From: Polaribacter sp. L3A8 | GTDB taxonomy: Bacteria; Bacteroidota; Bacteroidia; Flavobacteriales; Flavobacteriaceae | NCBI RefSeq assembly: GCF_009796785.1 | Contig: NZ_CP047026.1 | Coordinates: 2,958,501 to 3,022,500, forward strand | Reading direction: 5' to 3' | DNA: 64,000 nucleotides | Part shown: one piece after another, positions 35,986-43,580 of the stretch | Numbering within the stretch: the stretch's first letter is position 1 | Layout: each line of letters starts with the position of its first letter | Translations under genes and position numbers: made by a program | The notes under the pieces: generated by a model | The model's database searches: none | The model's input: the letters and a program-made list of their open reading frames with translations, nothing else | What the model was told of the DNA's origin: nothing

Positions 35986-36321
35986 ATGAATACGTTAAGA
36001 AACAAAGTACAGTTAATTGGTAGATTAGGTCAAGAACCAGAAATAGTATCTTTTAAAGATGGAAATAAAATGGCTAAATTTTCTATGGCAACAGACGATA
36101 GCTATAAAGACAAAGCAGGTAACAAAGTAGAGCGTGCTTATTGGCATAATATTGTTATTACAGGTGGTTTGGTTAATGTGGTAGAAAACTATGTAAAAAA
36201 AGGGCAGGAAATAGCTGTTGAGGGAAAATTAACAAACAGGTCTTACAACACCAAAGAAGGTGAAAAAAGATATATAACTGAAATTTTAGTACATGATTTA
36301 TTGCTTTTAGGAAGTAAATAG
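35986..36321 (+). CDS. ssb: Single-stranded DNA-binding protein, short form without acidic tail
   Basis: A 111-aa OB-fold protein: NKVQLIGRLGQEPEI, KMAKFSMATDDSYKDKAG, AYWHNIVITGG and the RSYNTKEGEKRYITEI strand. It starts at the ATG at 35986; an upstream TTG at 35932 would add 18 residues that do not fit the family. The chain ends LLLLGSK, right after the OB domain. The linker and the acidic tip (usually ending DDDIPF) that recruits partner proteins are missing. This suggests a secondary SSB rather than the replicative one. It stands alone on the plus strand. Confidence 0.88.
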   Translation: MNTLRNKVQLIGRLGQEPEIVSFKDGNKMAKFSMATDDSYKDKAGNKVERAYWHNIVITGGLVNVVENYVKKGQEIAVEGKLTNRSYNTKEGEKRYITEILVHDLLLLGSK

Positions 36322-36385
36322 ATTTTATAATTTATAGAACTAGAAAGCCTCTAGAATTATGTTATGATTTCTTAGAAAGAAGTAG

Positions 36386-36427
36386 AATGATATTCATCAG
36401 ACCTAAAACCAACTGATGAATATCATT
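36386..36427. terminator. Long hairpin between ssb and the PPOX gene, carrying two FNR-like boxes
   Basis: A perfect 15-bp inverted repeat (AATGATATTCATCAG and complement) with a 12-nt loop lies between two convergent genes. It may serve both as a bidirectional terminator, although the T-tract is weak. Each arm contains TGAT-N4-ATCA (36388-36399 and 36414-36425), and the left arm has exactly the box TGATATTCATCA found at 38944-38955. No -7 element at the expected spacing was found on either side. Confidence 0.6.
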
Positions 36428-36521
36428 TTAATTTGATGGGTTTTTAAAGAGTTGATAAAACAGGAAGTTATATTTTATAAAACCCAATTAGGTTTTTAAC
36501 TTTATTTTTCAAAAAAAAAGA

Positions 36522-36986
36522 TTAAGAATTATCACTTGTAATTTTTTTACCAGTAATCTCATCAATTATAATTTTAAACACAATTGGTGTGTTTTTTGTA
36601 TTTATTTTATGTGAAAAATCGCTAATGCAGTGTAAATTTTTGTGTTCTTTTTTGGAAATAAGTTCTTTAATTCCTGCAGAAAATTCATGTAAATGTTTTT
36701 TTGCACCAGAACCAGATAATTCTTCATAAATTCCATGTACCAAAATAGAATTACAAATATGATCATTCTTTTTTTCTGAAACTTGCAACGATACTTTTCT
36801 ATAATTTCTCATTGCCATTGTTTTATGTCCATCTTCAGAATAACCAACAATACTATTATTTTCCTTGTCAAAAAAATAAGTCATAGGTATTACAAAAGGT
36901 CTGTCTATATAAATATAACCTAGTTGACCTATATAGTTATTTGATAAAACTTGTACGCATTCATTATCGTTTAAATTGGTTACCAT
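36522..36986 (-). CDS. PPOX-type flavin-binding protein (nitroimidazole-resistance/pyridoxamine oxidase-like)
   Basis: A 154-aa split-barrel protein. The N-terminus (LNDNECVQVLSNNYIGQLGYI), IPMTYFFDKENNSIVGYSEDGHK and MRNYRKVSLQVSEK match the FMN-binding pyridoxamine-5'-phosphate-oxidase-like family that includes NimA. Members bind FMN or a related cofactor and are often expressed under low oxygen or nitrosative stress. It has its own promoter with a near-perfect FNR-type dyad 53-78 nt upstream, so it is the clearest predicted target of the local regulator. Confidence 0.82.
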   Translation of the reverse strand: MVTNLNDNECVQVLSNNYIGQLGYIYIDRPFVIPMTYFFDKENNSIVGYSEDGHKTMAMRNYRKVSLQVSEKKNDHICNSILVHGIYEELSGSGAKKHLHEFSAGIKELISKKEHKNLHCISDFSHKINTKNTPIVFKIIIDEITGKKITSDNS

Positions 36987-37014
36987 GATGCTAGTTTTTA
37001 AATAAGAGTAGCGT

Positions 37015-37065
37015 CTAAGGTATTTAAAATCAGTTAAATAAAAACTGATATATATCAGTTTTTAT
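37015..37065 (-). promoter_or_regulatory. FNR-like dyad and -7 element of the PPOX gene
   Basis: A perfect 28-nt palindrome (37038-37065) has the core ACTGATATATATCAGT, centred at 37051.5. On the minus strand a -7-like TACCTTAG starts at 37022, 29.5 nt from the centre. This spacing is identical to that of four other promoters in the block and is that of a class II activator site near -41.5. Confidence 0.8.
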
Positions 37066-37159
37066 AAATTTTATTTGTAGTGTAATTTAAATGAGTAATC
37101 ATTTTATTTGTAAACCCTAAAATTATGAAGGACTAATAATAAAAAATTAATTTAGTATT

Positions 37160-37456
37160 TTAATGCTTTTTATAAAACGAAAGCTTGTTTTGTAAATCTG
37201 TAATTTCTTTTTTTAAAGTACTTACTTGGTTTAATAAGTTGTAAATTACATCAACACCTTCTAAATTTATGTTTAAATCATAGTGTAAACGAATCATTTT
37301 TTCTACTTCTGTAATTTGAGTAATTTTTATATAATGATCATCGTTTTCTACAATAACTTCTATTAATTCATACTCTTTTAATTCATTTATAAAAGTTTTA
37401 GGAATGCTGTAGTGCTTACAAAATTGCTGTATAGATATTAAATTTTGAGTTTCCAT
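37160..37456 (-). CDS. cbpM: Chaperone modulator CbpM
   Basis: A 98-aa MerR-like helical protein that in E. coli binds the J-domain of CbpA and inhibits it. Features are ISIQQFCKHYSIPKTFINELKEYELIEV, MIRLHYDLNINLEGVDVIYNLL and a C-terminal coiled coil (TLKKEITDLQNKLSF). It starts 2 bp after the stop of cbpA, so the two form one operon. No DNA-binding activity is expected. Confidence 0.88.
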   Translation of the reverse strand: METQNLISIQQFCKHYSIPKTFINELKEYELIEVIVENDDHYIKITQITEVEKMIRLHYDLNINLEGVDVIYNLLNQVSTLKKEITDLQNKLSFYKKH

Positions 37457-37458
37457 AT

Positions 37459-38349
37459 TTAGCGTTGTTTTTGTAATTCTTTAATTAACTCTATTTCTTT
37501 TTTGTTTAACTTAGTAGGTATTTTAAGTTGATAGGTGATAAACAAATCTCCAAATTGATCTTCTTTTTTATATGCAGGAAATCCTTTTCCTTTTAGTTTT
37601 ACTTTGCTACCGTTTTCTGTTTCTGGTTTAATGGTTAGTTTTACTTTTCCATCAAAAGTATCTACCAATATTTGTCCGCCCAATAAAGCAGTGTACACAT
37701 CTAAATCAACATCAATATAAAGGTTGTCTTTGTCTCGTTTAAATTTTGTGTTGTTTGCAATAGAAAACTGAATATATAAATCGCCATTAGGACCATTATT
37801 TACACCTTTGCCACCATGCCCTTTTATTTTTATAACTTGTCCGTTTTCTACACCAGCAGGAATGGTAATTCTAATGTTTTTTCCATTAACAGTAATCACC
37901 TGTTTTTGGGTTTTATAAACATCTTTTAAATCTAGTTGAATTTCAGAATTGTAATCTTGCCCTCTATATTTAGCGCTTGTTCTTCTTCCAGAAGATGCAC
38001 CACCTCCAAAGATGTCTCCAAAAATATCAGAAAAATCTTCTTGTGAATAGCCACCTTTTTGACTATTTTGAGACCTTTTGTGCTGCTCTTGCTGTCTTTG
38101 TTTTTCTTGCTCGTAGGCTTCACTATTTTGCCAATGCTCTCCATATACATCGTATTTTTTACGATTTTCTGAATTGCTTAAAACTTCATTGGCTTCATTA
38201 ATTTCTTTAAATTTTTTTTCGGCAGTTTTATCATTCGGATTTAAATCTGGATGGTATTTTCGTGCTAATTTTCTGTAGGCTTTTTTAATATCAGCTTCAG
38301 AAGCACTTTTAGTAATTCCTAATATTTTGTAATAATCTACAAATGCCAT
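37459..38349 (-). CDS. cbpA: DnaJ-type co-chaperone CbpA
   Basis: A 296-aa Hsp40 homologue. The J-domain (residues 1-70) has [14 protein letters not shown] with the HPD motif needed to stimulate DnaK. A Gly/Phe-rich linker (about 100-130, [16 protein letters not shown]) follows. The two C-terminal substrate-binding domains come next ([23 protein letters not shown]) with no CxxCxGxG zinc finger, which separates it from DnaJ. It forms an operon with cbpM and has an FNR-like box at its promoter. Confidence 0.93.
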   Translation of the reverse strand: MAFVDYYKILGITKSASEADIKKAYRKLARKYHPDLNPNDKTAEKKFKEINEANEVLSNSENRKKYDVYGEHWQNSEAYEQEKQRQQEQHKRSQNSQKGGYSQEDFSDIFGDIFGGGASSGRRTSAKYRGQDYNSEIQLDLKDVYKTQKQVITVNGKNIRITIPAGVENGQVIKIKGHGGKGVNNGPNGDLYIQFSIANNTKFKRDKDNLYIDVDLDVYTALLGGQILVDTFDGKVKLTIKPETENGSKVKLKGKGFPAYKKEDQFGDLFITYQLKIPTKLNKKEIELIKELQKQR

Positions 38350-38381
38350 TTATATGTTTTTTTGTGCTTAGAGCGTAATAT

Positions 38382-38424
38382 TAAAAGTAGTACAACTAAA
38401 TTGTAGATAAAATGAGAATTATCA
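38382..38424 (-). promoter_or_regulatory. FNR-like box and -7 element of cbpA-cbpM
   Basis: On the minus strand, TGATAATTCTCA (plus 38413-38424, one mismatch to TGAT-N4-ATCA) is centred at 38418.5. It lies 29.5 nt before TACTTTTA at 38389-38382, which differs from TAnnTTTG in the last base. The cbpA ATG follows 33 nt later. Confidence 0.7.
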
Positions 38425-38474
38425 GTTTTCTAAACATTCATCATTTTAACTGTTTTTTCTGTAGAGATTAGAGG

Positions 38475-38888
38475 TTATGTTGTTTTTTCTAATGCTAAAT
38501 TCAGTTTTTTAACCAAGTTAAATTCAGATTGATCTATGTCATCTACAGAAGCCGCTATTTTGCTCGCAGTCTTACTTATTAGACTTTTAATACCTTCTGT
38601 AAATAGAGAAGGGTGTTCTTTTTTAAAATCAATAAACTCATTATAACAAGTTTTAGAGTTAGAAAAACCTTCGTTATTTAACCAATCAAAAACAGTTTCA
38701 ATTTGATAAGCAGCATCAGATTGAAATTCATCATCAACAGGATCAACTTTAGTCCATTTATTTTTTACGATTTCTTTTAAAACATGAAACTCAATTTCTT
38801 CTACAACATTATCTGCAGCAGCTATTGCGTAAAATAATTTACCGAGGTTTTCATAAAAAGAAATAATGGTGTTTTGTGAAGGTTTCAT
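38475..38888 (-). CDS. TerB-like helical protein
   Basis: A 137-aa all-helical protein from the ATG at 38888. FYENLGKLFYAIAAADNVVEEIEFHVLKEIV resembles the tellurite-resistance TerB domain, with its acidic residues after the AAADN turn. The open frame extends to 38966, but the extra 26 residues are hydrophobic and low-complexity. They would also overlap the promoter box at 38913-38955, so the shorter start is chosen. It is divergent from the histidine kinase gene. The function is unknown; it is a predicted member of the FNR-like regulon. Confidence 0.65.
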   Translation of the reverse strand: MKPSQNTIISFYENLGKLFYAIAAADNVVEEIEFHVLKEIVKNKWTKVDPVDDEFQSDAAYQIETVFDWLNNEGFSNSKTCYNEFIDFKKEHPSLFTEGIKSLISKTASKIAASVDDIDQSEFNLVKKLNLALEKTT

Positions 38889-38912
38889 AATTAAATTAAT
38901 TATGAATGTTAG

Positions 38913-38955
38913 TAAAATTAAAATAATATGAGGAGCTATTCTATGATATTCATCA
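38913..38955 (-). promoter_or_regulatory. FNR-like box and -7 element of the TerB-like gene
   Basis: TGATATTCATCA (38944-38955), a perfect TGAT-N4-ATCA site centred at 38949.5. On the minus strand TAATTTTA (38920-38913) starts 29.5 nt away, and the ATG at 38888 follows 24 nt later. No matching -7 element was found toward the divergent kinase gene. Confidence 0.75.
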
Positions 38956-39024
38956 TTATTAACCATATTTTTACATAAAATAGCGAACTTTAGATTTTCT
39001 TTAACTTAAAATCCATCATAAAAA

Positions 39025-40266
39025 ATGCTGAATAAAGAACAAGATATTTTTAATGTACTTTTTGAAGCAGTCTCTGAGGGCGTTGTAGTTGTTAACGACC
39101 AACAAAAAATAGTTTCTGTAAACACTTCTGTAGAAAAAATGTTTGGTTACAACCACGGAGAGCTTGTAAATCAATCACTTAATGTCTTAATTCCTAAAAA
39201 CTATCATGCTGGTCATGGAGCCCATTTTAAAGGCTTTATGAAACAAAAAGAAAAAAGGCAGATGGGCAATGGAAGAGATTTGCATGGGGCTAGAAAAAAT
39301 GGAGATATTTTTCCGTTAGAAGCAGGTTTAAATCCGTTTAAAATTTATGGAGAAACTTTTGTAATGGCTTTGGTTATTGATATTTCTGCTAGAAAAGAAC
39401 AAGAACAAGAAATTATTAAATTAAATGAAGAGCTAGAGAAAAAGGTTAATGAAAGAACAAAAGAGTTAAGTAAAACGGTTAATGAATTAAAGGTTGTTAA
39501 TATTGAGTTAGATGCAGAAAACCATAAAAGGATAGAAGCAGAAAATAAAATTAAAGATGCTTTAAAAAAAGAAAAAGAACTAAATGAATTAAAGACAAAA
39601 TTCTTGTCGTTAGTGTCTCATGAGTTTAAAACCCCTTTAAGTGGTATTTTAACATCTACCATGTTATTAGGCAAATATAAATTGGCAGAACAACAAGAAA
39701 AAAGAGACAAGCATTTAGAAACAATTACAAATAAAGTTCATTATTTAAATAATATTTTAAATGATTTTTTATCCGTAGAAAAATTAGAGACAGGTAAAAT
39801 AAATTACAAATTTCATACCTTTAAACTAAGTAAGGTTGTAGATGAGGTAATTTACAATGCCAACATGCTTTTAAAGGAAGGGCAAAGAATTAATTACCCA
39901 GAAGATATTGATGAAATTTCTTTAACTCAAGATGAAAAAACTGTAGAACTTGCATTATCTAATTTAGTAAACAATGCTATTAAATATTCGCCAGAAAAGA
40001 CAGAAATAAGCATTAATATAACGCAAGATAAAAAAGAGACTACTATTAAAATTAAAGATAACGGAATTGGGATTCCGAAGGCAGATCAGAAAAATATTTT
40101 TAACCGTTATTTTAGAGCAGAAAATGCGTTATTAACACAAGGAACAGGAATTGGTTTAAATATTATTAAAAGCCATTTAGAAAATTTAGGAGGAACGATT
40201 ACTTTTGAAAGTAAAGAAAATGTCGGTTCTACTTTTACAATGAAGATTATTAACAAAGCAATATGA
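39025..40266 (+). CDS. Soluble PAS-domain sensor histidine kinase
   Basis: A 413-aa kinase with no membrane helices. It has a PAS domain at residues about 5-125 (VVVVNDQQKIVSVNTSVEKMFGY, with IPKNYHAGHGAHFKGFM), a coiled coil (130-190), and a HisKA H-box FLSLVSHEFKTPLSGIL with the phospho-His at about 199. The ATP-binding N, G1 and G2 boxes are ALSNLVNNAIKYSPE, KDNGIGIPKAD and GTGIGLNI. A cytosolic PAS suggests sensing of redox state, oxygen, NO or another internal signal; a bound haem or flavin is possible but unproven. It overlaps the response regulator gene by 4 bp. Confidence 0.93.
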   Translation: MLNKEQDIFNVLFEAVSEGVVVVNDQQKIVSVNTSVEKMFGYNHGELVNQSLNVLIPKNYHAGHGAHFKGFMKQKEKRQMGNGRDLHGARKNGDIFPLEAGLNPFKIYGETFVMALVIDISARKEQEQEIIKLNEELEKKVNERTKELSKTVNELKVVNIELDAENHKRIEAENKIKDALKKEKELNELKTKFLSLVSHEFKTPLSGILTSTMLLGKYKLAEQQEKRDKHLETITNKVHYLNNILNDFLSVEKLETGKINYKFHTFKLSKVVDEVIYNANMLLKEGQRINYPEDIDEISLTQDEKTVELALSNLVNNAIKYSPEKTEISINITQDKKETTIKIKDNGIGIPKADQKNIFNRYFRAENALLTQGTGIGLNIIKSHLENLGGTITFESKENVGSTFTMKIINKAI

Positions 40267-41321
40267 AAAAAATACTATTAATTGAAGACGATGTAGTTTT
40301 AAGAGAAAACACGTCAGAACTTTTAGAACTATCTAACTACGAGGTTGTAAATGCTGCAAATGGAAAAATAGGAGTACAAGTAGCAAAAGAAACTTTACCA
40401 GATATTATTGTTTGTGATATTATGATGCCAGAACTAGATGGTTATGGCGTGTTAGAAGCTTTAACTAAAAACGAAAGCACACAACACATCCCTTTTATAT
40501 TTTTATCTGCAAAAACAGAAAGAAAAGATGTTAGAAAAGGAATGGATTTAGGTGCAGATGATTATATAACAAAACCTTTTAGTGAAGATGAGTTGATTAG
40601 TGCTATAGAAAGTAGACTAGCAAAAGCTTCTATATTAAAAGATATTAGAGAAAACAAAGTAGTAAAAACAGAAAGCACAGAAGAAACGGAAGAAATTAGA
40701 AGTCTTAATGATTTAAAAAATTATTTTGAAGACAATGGAGAGTCTTTTCTTTTTGCTAAAGAAGCAACCGTCTATAAAGAAGGTAATAACTCTAATTTTA
40801 TTTATTTAATAAATAAAGGGTTAGTAAAGTGCCATAAATTAGATGAACAAGGAAAACAACTTACCACTGCTTTGTATAAAGAAGATGATTTGTTTGGCTA
40901 TACTTCTTTTTCTCAAAATTTAGCGTATCAAGAATCTGCAACAGCAATTAAAAAAACAGAATTGGTAGGTCTTTCTAAAAAAGCATTAACCAATGTTTTA
41001 AACAAAAACCATAAAGTAACTTTAGAGTTAATAGAATTACTAACAGAAGATTTAGCTGTAGTAAAGGACCAACTTTTACAAATGGCCTATAGTTCTGTAA
41101 GTAAAAAAACGGCAAAGACTATTTTAATGTTTGCAGAAAAATTAAATAGAAAGCCAGAAGATCAAATAAAAATTTCTAGAAACGATTTAGCAAGTGTTGC
41201 TGGTATTGCAACAGAAACGTTAATTAGAACAATGTCTAGTTTTAAAAAACAAGGACTTATAGAAATAGAGGGTAGAACTATTAGAATTCTAGACTTAGAA
41301 AGGTTAAAAGAAATCTGTTAA
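40263..41321 (+). CDS. Response regulator with REC, cNMP-binding-like and CRP/FNR-type DNA-binding domains
   Basis: A 352-aa fusion. The receiver domain is residues 1-120, with phospho-acceptor Asp52 in IIVCDIMMPELDG, the acidic pair EDD, and Lys in ITKPFSEDEL. A linker (about 125-150) leads to a cyclic-nucleotide-binding-like beta barrel (about 155-255; AKEATVYKEGNNSNFIYLI, DLFGYTSF). The C-terminal CRP winged helix (about 270-345) has RNDLASVAGIATETLIRTMS. Its recognition helix has Glu and Arg at the positions of E. coli FNR Glu209 and Arg213, with Ile replacing Ser212. No FNR-type Cys cluster is present. It is the likely regulator of the five dyad-bearing promoters around it. Confidence 0.92.
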   Translation: MKKILLIEDDVVLRENTSELLELSNYEVVNAANGKIGVQVAKETLPDIIVCDIMMPELDGYGVLEALTKNESTQHIPFIFLSAKTERKDVRKGMDLGADDYITKPFSEDELISAIESRLAKASILKDIRENKVVKTESTEETEEIRSLNDLKNYFEDNGESFLFAKEATVYKEGNNSNFIYLINKGLVKCHKLDEQGKQLTTALYKEDDLFGYTSFSQNLAYQESATAIKKTELVGLSKKALTNVLNKNHKVTLELIELLTEDLAVVKDQLLQMAYSSVSKKTAKTILMFAEKLNRKPEDQIKISRNDLASVAGIATETLIRTMSSFKKQGLIEIEGRTIRILDLERLKEIC

Positions 41322-41345
41322 TTACCTACTAAGTAAAGGTAGATA

Positions 41346-41388
41346 TGACCAATATCATTTTTTAAAAAGCATTGTAGCAATAAATTTG
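41346..41388 (+). promoter_or_regulatory. FNR-like box and -7 element of uspA
   Basis: TGACCAATATCA (41346-41357; one mismatch to TGAT-N4-ATCA), centred at 41351.5. A perfect -7 TAAATTTG starts at 41381, 29.5 nt away. The ATG is at 41412. Confidence 0.75.
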
Positions 41389-41411
41389 TCTAATATTAAA
41401 GACGAATTACA

Positions 41412-42251
41412 ATGAAAAATATTTTACTACCCACAGATTTTTCTGATAATTCTTGGAACGCTATAGAGTACGCTTTAAATTTTTATAAAGACTCCAAGTG
41501 TAATTTTTATTTATTGCATATTAATAGATTAAGCAACGTTGCAACAGAAGGCTATTGTTACGGTCAAACACAAGAACTTCTTGTGGATATTAACGTAGAA
41601 AATGCAAAGAAAAAGCTAAAAATAGTACAACAAAAAATAGCACAAAATTTTAATAATAGCAAACATAAATTTTACACTTTAACAGATACTAACTTTTTTA
41701 TTGAATCGATAAGACAACACATCGAAGAAAAAAAAGTAGATGTAATTGTTATGGGTACAAAAGGAGCTAGTGGTTTTGCTGGTTTTATTACAGGTAGCAA
41801 TACCGGAGATGTTATTACAAAAGTAAAGTGTACAACTCTGGTGGTGCCAGAGAATGCTAAATTTGGCAAAATCGAAGAGATTGCATTTCCTACTGATTTT
41901 TCATTATCTACCGATTTGCAATTATTACAACCGATCATAGATATTTTAGAAGAAAAAAAAGCATCTTTAAGAGTTTTAAATATCAGTAAAAAAGTAACAG
42001 TATTAAATACAGACCAACAAAAAAGTAAAGAATTAGTAGAAGATTATTTTTATAATTATAGCCATAGTTTTCATTTTTTAACCAATAAAAAAGTAGAAGA
42101 TGCAGTGCAGTGTTTTGTAAATAGTAGAAATATAGACATGATTGTTATGGTTGCAAAAAACCTTAATTATTTTCAACAAATACTATTTCATACCAAGGTG
42201 GCAGAAATAAGTTATCATACAGACGTTCCTTTTTTAGTGCTTCATGAATAA
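41412..42251 (+). CDS. Universal stress protein, tandem UspA domains
   Basis: A 279-aa protein with two Usp folds. The first half is clear: ILLPTDFSDNSWNAIEYAL, VIVMGTKGASGFAGFITGSNTGDVI, CTTLVVPE. It includes the nucleotide-binding G-x2-G-x9-G-S/T motif, so ATP binding is likely. The second half (residues about 145-279; EEIAFPTDFSLSTDLQLL, IDMIVMVAKNL) is more degenerate and lacks that motif. It follows the response regulator gene but has its own dyad-bearing promoter. Confidence 0.9.
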   Translation: MKNILLPTDFSDNSWNAIEYALNFYKDSKCNFYLLHINRLSNVATEGYCYGQTQELLVDINVENAKKKLKIVQQKIAQNFNNSKHKFYTLTDTNFFIESIRQHIEEKKVDVIVMGTKGASGFAGFITGSNTGDVITKVKCTTLVVPENAKFGKIEEIAFPTDFSLSTDLQLLQPIIDILEEKKASLRVLNISKKVTVLNTDQQKSKELVEDYFYNYSHSFHFLTNKKVEDAVQCFVNSRNIDMIVMVAKNLNYFQQILFHTKVAEISYHTDVPFLVLHE

Positions 42252-42337
42252 GAATAATATTATAGATTAAGTATTTAAGTTCAATTATCTACATAACTAA
42301 AAATAGTAGTAACAAAGCAATTTCTAAACTTATTTTA

Positions 42338-42386
42338 AGATACTGATATATATCAGTATCTATTTTTTTCTTTAAATGTAATTTAG
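42338..42386 (+). promoter_or_regulatory. FNR-like dyad and -7 element of the 149-aa gene
   Basis: A perfect 24-nt palindrome (42338-42361) has the core ACTGATATATATCAGT, identical to the PPOX site and centred at 42349.5. TAATTTAG starts at 42379, 29.5 nt away. The ATG is at 42429. Confidence 0.8.
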
Positions 42387-42428
42387 TACAACAACTTTTT
42401 TTAACCTGAATTTAATAATATTACTATT

Positions 42429-42878
42429 ATGAAAATTACACCAGTAAATACACGTTTTATAAAATGGTTAAGTGCAGAAGAAATGCATAATGATTCTAAA
42501 GAATGGCTTATAGATTTAGAATTTTTAAATGATGAGTATCTTTTTTTTGAAGATTTAATAAAGTGGAATACACTTCAGTTAATAGATTTTCAGTCTTATT
42601 CTAAAAGTAAAGAATTTATCGAAATTTTAAGTAACTCTAAAAAAACCAATGACAAGTTAATTGAGTTGGTTAAAAAGCATAAAAAAGGTCTTGAAGTTTT
42701 AGTAGACGTAAAAGATGAACCTAAAAAAGAGGAAGCTTATAAAACAGAACACAAAACAGTTCTTGTTCTGTTTAAAAATCATTTAAAAGAGCACAGAGCT
42801 CTAAAATTAAATTTATTTGAGATTTTAAAAAAAATTAAAAAAACAGAAAAAGGAAAACGAATAATAGATGTAGAATAA
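42429..42878 (+). CDS. Small helical protein of unknown function
   Basis: A 149-aa, Lys/Glu-rich protein, predicted almost entirely alpha-helical (residues about 20-60 and 100-145), with no signal peptide, Cys cluster or recognised motif. A charged hinge (DVKDEPKKEEAYKTEHK) divides two helical bundles. I do not recognise the family. Its promoter carries the best FNR-like palindrome of the window, so it is predicted to be induced together with the PPOX, CbpA and Usp genes. A strong terminator follows. Confidence 0.75.
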   Translation: MKITPVNTRFIKWLSAEEMHNDSKEWLIDLEFLNDEYLFFEDLIKWNTLQLIDFQSYSKSKEFIEILSNSKKTNDKLIELVKKHKKGLEVLVDVKDEPKKEEAYKTEHKTVLVLFKNHLKEHRALKLNLFEILKKIKKTEKGKRIIDVE

Positions 42879-42928
42879 AATTACCGTAAAATATTAAGAT
42901 AAAGCTGCAGAAAATTGCAATGAAAATT

Positions 42929-42962
42929 AAGAACTCGTTCATTATTGAACGGGTTCTTTTTT
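42929..42962 (+). terminator. Intrinsic terminator after the 149-aa gene
   Basis: A 12-bp stem (AAGAACTCGTTC with GAACGGGTTCTT, one G-U pair), loop ATTATT, then TTTT. It begins 51 nt after the stop. Confidence 0.9.
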
Positions 42963-43057
42963 GTTAAAAAAATCACAAATACTCTTGGTTTTACACCTGG
43001 TTAAAATAGCAAAGGCAATTTTTTGTAACTTTCAAGTTAAATCATAAACCTCTTTCT

Positions 43058-43519
43058 ATGCCAAATTATAAGCTTCATATTAACGGAAAAGTACGTGCAG
43101 TTTCTGCAGATGCAGATACACCCTTGTTATGGGTTTTAAGGGATGAACTAAATTTAGTAGGTACAAAATTTGGTTGTGGTATTGCACAATGTGGTGCTTG
43201 TACAGTACATATAGACGGTGTTGCTACAAGAAGTTGCCAAATGCAAGTTTCTATTTTAGATGATGTAAAAATTACAACGATAGAAGGGTTGTCTGATGAT
43301 GGAAAACACCCAGTACAAGAGGCTTGGAAAGAAATTGATGTGCCACAATGTGGATATTGTCAGGCAGGACAAATTATGACTGCTTCTGCGTTTTTATCAG
43401 AAAATAAAAATCCTTCAGAAGAAGAAATTAGAGAAGCTATGCATGGTAATATTTGTAGATGTGCTTCTTATAATAGAATAGAAAAAGCGGTAAAAGTTGC
43501 TGCAGAAAAAATGTCTTAA
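43058..43519 (+). CDS. [2Fe-2S] subunit of a molybdenum hydroxylase (isoquinoline 1-oxidoreductase alpha-like)
   Basis: A 153-aa electron-transfer subunit of the xanthine-oxidase family. The plant-type [2Fe-2S] site is FGCGIAQCGACTVHIDG with Cys in SCQMQ (residues about 40-68). The second cluster ligands are in CGYCQAGQIMTA and NICRCASYNRI. It pairs with the large subunit encoded 61 bp downstream. Two-subunit enzymes of this type lack the FAD subunit and often face the periplasm with a cytochrome c acceptor. The substrate is unknown; aldehydes or N-heterocycles are typical of the family. Confidence 0.92.
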   Translation: MPNYKLHINGKVRAVSADADTPLLWVLRDELNLVGTKFGCGIAQCGACTVHIDGVATRSCQMQVSILDDVKITTIEGLSDDGKHPVQEAWKEIDVPQCGYCQAGQIMTASAFLSENKNPSEEEIREAMHGNICRCASYNRIEKAVKVAAEKMS

Positions 43520-43580
43520 TATAAAAAAGTAGTTCCTCAAATTTTTTTCGAAGAGGAAAACCTAAAAATTACTTCACAAA

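Noticed and set aside
38889-38966. Longer start for the TerB-like protein
   Set aside because: The extra residues do not fit the family and would place the FNR-like promoter inside the coding sequence.
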